This document shows positions 60,612-64,000 of a stretch of 64,000 bases of DNA, one piece after another. Both the position numbers and the translations under genes were made by a program. Numbering within the stretch: the stretch's first letter is position 1; the number at the start of each line of letters is the position of its first letter. The notes under the pieces are model-generated. The model was not told the DNA's origin and searched no databases. It saw only the letters and a program-made list of their open reading frames with translations. This DNA comes from SCN-70-22 sp046327755 (GTDB lineage Bacteria > Gemmatimonadota > Gemmatimonadetes > Gemmatimonadales > Gemmatimonadaceae): contig JAXLXW010000005.1 of assembly GCA_046327755.1 (NCBI GenBank), positions 186,001 to 250,000 on the forward strand, read 5' to 3'.

Positions 60612-61139
60612 ATGCGATGCACACTCTTCGCCCTTCCGGTTCTCGTCCTGTCAGCTGCATGTGGCGGCAAGGAACCCAAGCTGGACGTCCCTGACGCCGC
60701 GCCAGGGGCAAGCGCCGCCGCCACGACCGACCCGGCCAGTCCCGCGGCCACGCTCCCCGGCGCCACACCGGCTGCTGGGCCCAGTGCCACCCCCGCGCCC
60801 GTGGCGGGGCGCATTCTCGAGGTGAAGATGATCGGCGACGCCAAGGGATACCGGTTCGAGCCCGCGCGCATCGTGGCGAAGCCAGGCGATGGGATCCGTT
60901 TCGTGGTCGTCTCCGGGGAGCCGCATGAAGTAGCCTTCGACCTCGACCGCGTGCCGCCCGAGACCCGCCTGCAATTGGTGGCGAACATGCCCAACGGCAC
61001 GAATGGACACTCGCCGCTCCTCGCGGTCCCGAGCGAGGCGTGGATGGTCTCACTCACCGGGCTCAAGCCGGGGATCTATCCCTTCGTCTCGACCCCGCGC
61101 CTTCCACAGGGGATGAAGGGCGAGATCGAGATTCGGTAG
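60612..61139 (+). CDS. Cupredoxin-like lipoprotein with altered copper site
   Basis: A 175-residue lipoprotein (lipobox VLSAAC|GG), with an Ala/Pro/Thr-rich linker to about residue 70 and a plastocyanin-like domain: YRFEPARIVAKPGDGIRFVVVSGEPHEVAFD and, at the end, YPFVSTPRLPQGMKGEIEI. The first His (EPHEVAF) is kept, but the Cys and second His of the usual CxPHxxxGM loop are Ser and Arg. Copper binding is therefore unlikely. ATG 60612 is divergent from hisL; the 133-bp gap is shared. Confidence 0.82.
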   Translation: MRCTLFALPVLVLSAACGGKEPKLDVPDAAPGASAAATTDPASPAATLPGATPAAGPSATPAPVAGRILEVKMIGDAKGYRFEPARIVAKPGDGIRFVVVSGEPHEVAFDLDRVPPETRLQLVANMPNGTNGHSPLLAVPSEAWMVSLTGLKPGIYPFVSTPRLPQGMKGEIEIR

Positions 61140-61184
61140 TCCTGCCAGAAACCGCGCCGGAAGCCCCGTCCGCCACCGCGCCTG

Positions 61185-62924
61185 ATGCATAAGTCGGGTA
61201 CCTATTCGCGCACCGCCCTCGCCACGCGCCGTTTCCGGTTCATCCCGAGAGCGGCGTGGATGGGGGCGCGCGCGCGGAACGTCCTCCAGCGGCCATGGCG
61301 TCTCATCGGCGTCGGCTCCGGGGTCTTCGTCGGAGTGCTCCTCGCGTATCTCTTCCTCCCCGCGGGGGCGCAGGGGGTCGTCAACCTCGTGGCCCCCGAC
61401 CGCGTCGAGCGCCGCGACACGACGATCCTCATCTCCCGGGAACTCGCCACGAGGGTTCGACTCGCTGCTGCCGACAGCGCCCTGGCGCAGATGCGGGCCG
61501 TGAACGCCGCGCAGCGTGCCGCACCGTCTTCCACGCCCGCCCCGACGACGTACTCCGCCGCCCGCGATTCGCTCACCGAACTCGCGGCGTCGCTCGGGGC
61601 GTTGCTGCAGCGCGCCGAGAACGCGCCACTCCCCGAGACGTTTCGCGCGCTCGCGAACTCCGCGGCGCTTCGAGGCGACGCTCGCGTGCGTGCGCTGGTG
61701 GACTCGCTCACCGAGGTCCAGCGGGAGCGGGACGACCTCGGGAGCGGGGTGACGGTCGACCCCGTCTTCGTGGCGCTCACGACGCAGGTCAACGACTTCG
61801 GCCGTCGCATCGCGATCATCGGGCAATCAAGACTGGCCGCGCTCACTCGTCAGGCACTGGCTCTTGACCGCCCGGCCACGGCGATCGGCGACAGTGCGTC
61901 GAACGCGACCGACTCGCTTGGCGCCGTCTCCGGAGGCACCCTTCCGGACTCCCTGCCCATCCTCGCCGCCCGGCAAGCCGCCTGGAGCGCGTACGATGGT
62001 GCCCGGCGATCGCTGGAGGGGGCGCGCGCCGCCAATGCGCGCGTCGACTCGGTCGCCACGCGAGAGCGCGAGCGGACGCAGCTCGCCCCGCTCGCCATTC
62101 TGGTCGCCGCGGCGCTCGTGATCGCCACCGTCCTCACCTTCGCGCTGGCCCTGTTCGATGAGATGCAGAGCCCGCGCGTGGCGGACGCCGTGGAGGCCGA
62201 GCGACTCACCGCGCTTCGCGTGCTTGGGGTTGCCCGTCGGCGCTCGATCGTCCCTCCCGAGCGCGCGCGCCGTGCCGCCGACCGTCAGATCCCGGCGGTT
62301 CTCGACCCGACCTTCGACGCGTACCGTGTGGTCGCGTGGCACCTCGCGTCGCAGTGGCCCAAGGACGGCATCATCACGGTGACGGGCGACGATGCGAACG
62401 TGGCGGCGATCGTCGCCGCCAACCTCGCGGCGGTGCTGGCCAACGATGCGCGGGTCACACTGTTGATTGATGCCGAGTTGGCGAAGGAGCCGGTGCGCCA
62501 GCTGCTGGGCCTCCCGCAGTCGCCGGGGTTGTCGGCTGTGGTGGAAAACAAGCGGAAGTGGTCGGAGGCGCTCGTCCCGGTCCCCGTAGGACGTGGCCGG
62601 TCGATGGACGTGTTGCCGGCGGGGGGGCGATCGTCCCCCCTCGGTCCCGCCGAGTCGCAGGCGCTCGTGGGCGAGGTGCAACGCGCGGCGCGCCGCTACG
62701 ACGCCACGATCGTGGTGACCACGCTCCCCACGGCCAAACGATTCCGTGCCGGTGACGACGTGGTGGTGTGCGCCGTGCAGACGCGCACGCGTCTCGCGAC
62801 GCTCGCCCGCACGGTCGCGTCGCTCATCGACGAGGGCGCACGGGTGCGTGGCGTCGTCCTCTGGGATGGCGCCACGCCCGCCGTTCCCAAGGGGGGCGCG
62901 CAGCGGGCGCCGACGGCGGCCTAG
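61185..62924 (+). CDS. Wzz/BY-kinase-like membrane protein with degenerate nucleotide site
   Basis: A 579-residue protein with two transmembrane helices (about 40-60, LIGVGSGVFVGVLLAYLFLP; about 305-330, APLAILVAAALVIATVLTFALALF) enclosing a periplasmic helical region, as in polysaccharide co-polymerases. The cytosolic part keeps the fold of a bacterial tyrosine kinase: GDDANVAAIVAANLAAVLAND, then RVTLLIDAELAKEPVRQLLGL and GLSAVVE. The Walker A GxxGxGKS/T of Wzc is replaced by GDDANVAA, so ATP binding is probably lost. A Tyr-rich tail is absent. It may regulate polymer length as a pseudo-kinase. Confidence 0.78.
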   Translation: MHKSGTYSRTALATRRFRFIPRAAWMGARARNVLQRPWRLIGVGSGVFVGVLLAYLFLPAGAQGVVNLVAPDRVERRDTTILISRELATRVRLAAADSALAQMRAVNAAQRAAPSSTPAPTTYSAARDSLTELAASLGALLQRAENAPLPETFRALANSAALRGDARVRALVDSLTEVQRERDDLGSGVTVDPVFVALTTQVNDFGRRIAIIGQSRLAALTRQALALDRPATAIGDSASNATDSLGAVSGGTLPDSLPILAARQAAWSAYDGARRSLEGARAANARVDSVATRERERTQLAPLAILVAAALVIATVLTFALALFDEMQSPRVADAVEAERLTALRVLGVARRRSIVPPERARRAADRQIPAVLDPTFDAYRVVAWHLASQWPKDGIITVTGDDANVAAIVAANLAAVLANDARVTLLIDAELAKEPVRQLLGLPQSPGLSAVVENKRKWSEALVPVPVGRGRSMDVLPAGGRSSPLGPAESQALVGEVQRAARRYDATIVVTTLPTAKRFRAGDDVVVCAVQTRTRLATLARTVASLIDEGARVRGVVLWDGATPAVPKGGAQRAPTAA

Positions 62925-63054
62925 CGCCCACTTTCGACCATCCACCTCGCATCGGCCATCGCCCGCAGATAGCTTTCTCGCCCGGGCGCGTTGCCCGGGT
63001 GTCGTATCCCCGGTGTCCCGCCACCGGAGTCTCCCCCGGTGTCACACGCCTCGC

Positions 63055-63666
63055 ATGACCGTCATCGGCTACTCCGACCGCATCAACCACGCGCTGGCCT
63101 TCGCGGCCAAGCACCACGACCAGCAGGTGCGCAAGGGGACGCGACTCCCCTACCTCACGCACCCCGCCAACGTGGCCATCATCCTGACGCGCTATGGGCA
63201 GGACGATGAGACCGTGATCAGCGGGATCCTCCACGACGTCATCGAAGACACCGTACGCGAGGCGTACTCGCGCGAGATGCTGGAGTCGCGCATCCGCGAC
63301 AAGTTTGGCGCGGCGGTGCTCGAGACGGTGCTGCAGGTGACCCACCGCCACGTCGATGACGACGGCGTGGAGCTCTCGCCCACCGATCGGAAGGCCGACT
63401 ACCTCGAGCGGCTCGCGCAGGCGTCGGAGCGCGCCCGATGGGTGTGTGCCGCCGACAAACTTCATAATGCCAGCACGATCCTCGCCGACGTGCGGCGCAC
63501 CGTCGATCCCGACTCGGTGTGGGGGCGCTTCAAGGCCGGCAAGGAGGGGACGGTGCGTTGGTACCGTGACGTGCACGACCGCCTCGCATCGTTAGGCTTC
63601 GCCGCGCCCATCCTGGGCGAACTCGCCAGGGTCGTGGCCGAACTGGAAGCGATCGCCCGGCAGTAA
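63055..63666 (+). CDS. HD-domain hydrolase, single-domain ppGpp-hydrolase-like (SAH/MESH1)
   Basis: A 203-residue phosphohydrolase. It has KHHDQQVRKGTRLPYLTHPANVAIILTRYG (first His ligand), LHDVIEDT (HD-ED metal and catalytic residues) and AADKLHNASTILADV (last Asp). There is no synthetase or TGS domain, so it is a small alarmone hydrolase candidate rather than RelA/SpoT. ATG 63055 is chosen because the domain starts soon after. Confidence 0.85.
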   Translation: MTVIGYSDRINHALAFAAKHHDQQVRKGTRLPYLTHPANVAIILTRYGQDDETVISGILHDVIEDTVREAYSREMLESRIRDKFGAAVLETVLQVTHRHVDDDGVELSPTDRKADYLERLAQASERARWVCAADKLHNASTILADVRRTVDPDSVWGRFKAGKEGTVRWYRDVHDRLASLGFAAPILGELARVVAELEAIARQ

Positions 63667-63721
63667 CGACCAGGACGGGCGTCGGCGGACCTCCGCGCGC
63701 CCGGCGGCGCCCCACCGAGCC

Positions 63722-64000
63722 CTACGGCGCCGCCACTCCCGTCCGCTGTTCATACCGCTGCGCCACGTAGTCTTCGAGGATCACGAGGAACTCCTCGACG
63801 ATGCGGTCGCCCTTGAGCGTCGTGCGCAACCTTCCGTCGACGTAGACCGGCGCCTTGGGCTCCTCGAACGTCCCAGGAAGCGAGATCCCGATGTTGGCGT
63901 GCTTCGACTCGCCGGGACCGTTCACGACGCATCCCATCACCGCGACCTTCATCTCCTCCACCCCCGGACGCGTGGCGCGCCAGACCGGCATCTGCTCGCG
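63722..64000 (-). CDS. ispG: 4-hydroxy-3-methylbut-2-enyl diphosphate synthase, C-terminal part
   Basis: The frame is open from the window edge to a TAG stop and gives the last part of IspG (GcpE). It shows KVAVMGCVVNGPGESKHANIGI with an Fe-S Cys and a C-terminal VYVDGRLRTTLKGDRIVEEFLVILEDYVAQRY. The enzyme works in the MEP isoprenoid pathway. The N-terminal part is off-window on the right. Convergent with the HD gene (55-bp gap). Confidence 0.93.
   Translation of the reverse strand, partial: REQMPVWRATRPGVEEMKVAVMGCVVNGPGESKHANIGISLPGTFEEPKAPVYVDGRLRTTLKGDRIVEEFLVILEDYVAQRYEQRTGVAAP

Noticed and set aside
1..64000. CRISPR arrays, insertion sequences or prophage
   Set aside because: No regularly spaced direct repeats, no transposase or integrase, and no phage structural genes were seen; the short tandem repeats found are not CRISPR-like.

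Overview
The window is about 64 kb of high-GC bacterial chromosome, densely coded on both strands, with no insertion sequence, phage, CRISPR array, tRNA or rRNA that I could recognise. The gene set points to a Gram-negative, diderm, heterotrophic bacterium: TonB-type receptor, murB, bactofilin, type IV pilin, Ser/Thr kinase with TPRs, paired M16 peptidases and M20 hydrolase. The style of the genes (Ser/Thr kinase joined to a CadC/TolB-like segment and TPRs, paired M16 proteins, many GTGA/ATGA couplings) suggests Gemmatimonadota. That assignment is inference; no marker gene proves it.

Layout: 1-4.4 kb holds a cold-shock protein end, polA, a type IV pilin-like protein and a small unknown. 4.4-9.2 kb holds an acyltransferase, an MFS/Atg22-like carrier, an unknown lipoprotein and a membrane phosphoesterase. 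9.2-16.4 kb (minus strand) is a BMP-type nucleoside ABC uptake operon (binding lipoprotein, ATPase, two permeases) with a Nif3-family gene, an MFS gene and a small membrane protein embedded in it. 16.6-24.5 kb is a chromosome-segregation block: bactofilin, parB, parA, two parS sites, a SIMPL protein, a large membrane glycosyltransferase and mnmG, so it may lie near the replication origin.

24.7-45.4 kb is mixed housekeeping and envelope: alpha/beta hydrolase, ArsC/Spx-like protein, two ABC-F ATPases, TerC, Ser/Thr kinase-TPR, M20 amidohydrolase, DUF1028, aminotransferase, murB, an M16 active/inactive pair, a divergent YceI/HxlR pair, a MATE exporter and a DUF2239 protein. 45.6-52.7 kb adds a TonB-type receptor, a PAP2 phosphatase, a HAD phosphatase with a GH30 lipoprotein, and a sulfurtransferase.

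52.7-60.5 kb is a complete histidine operon on the minus strand, hisG-D-C-H-A-B-F-N-IE, almost entirely with overlapping start/stop codons. In front of hisG lies a short reading frame with seven His codons in nine, then a rho-independent terminator, plus a sequence that can pair with the terminator's 5' arm. This has all the parts of a ribosome-stalling (his attenuator) switch, and its leader ORF seems to start at the transcription start itself (leaderless). I rate this the most interesting element. The window ends with a cupredoxin-like lipoprotein lacking copper ligands, a Wzz/BY-kinase-like protein with a lost Walker A, a ppGpp-hydrolase-like HD protein and the 3' end of ispG.

A second genome-scale signal is the 8-mer CGTTAGGC/GCCTAACG. 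I counted 26 exact copies where base composition predicts about two or three.
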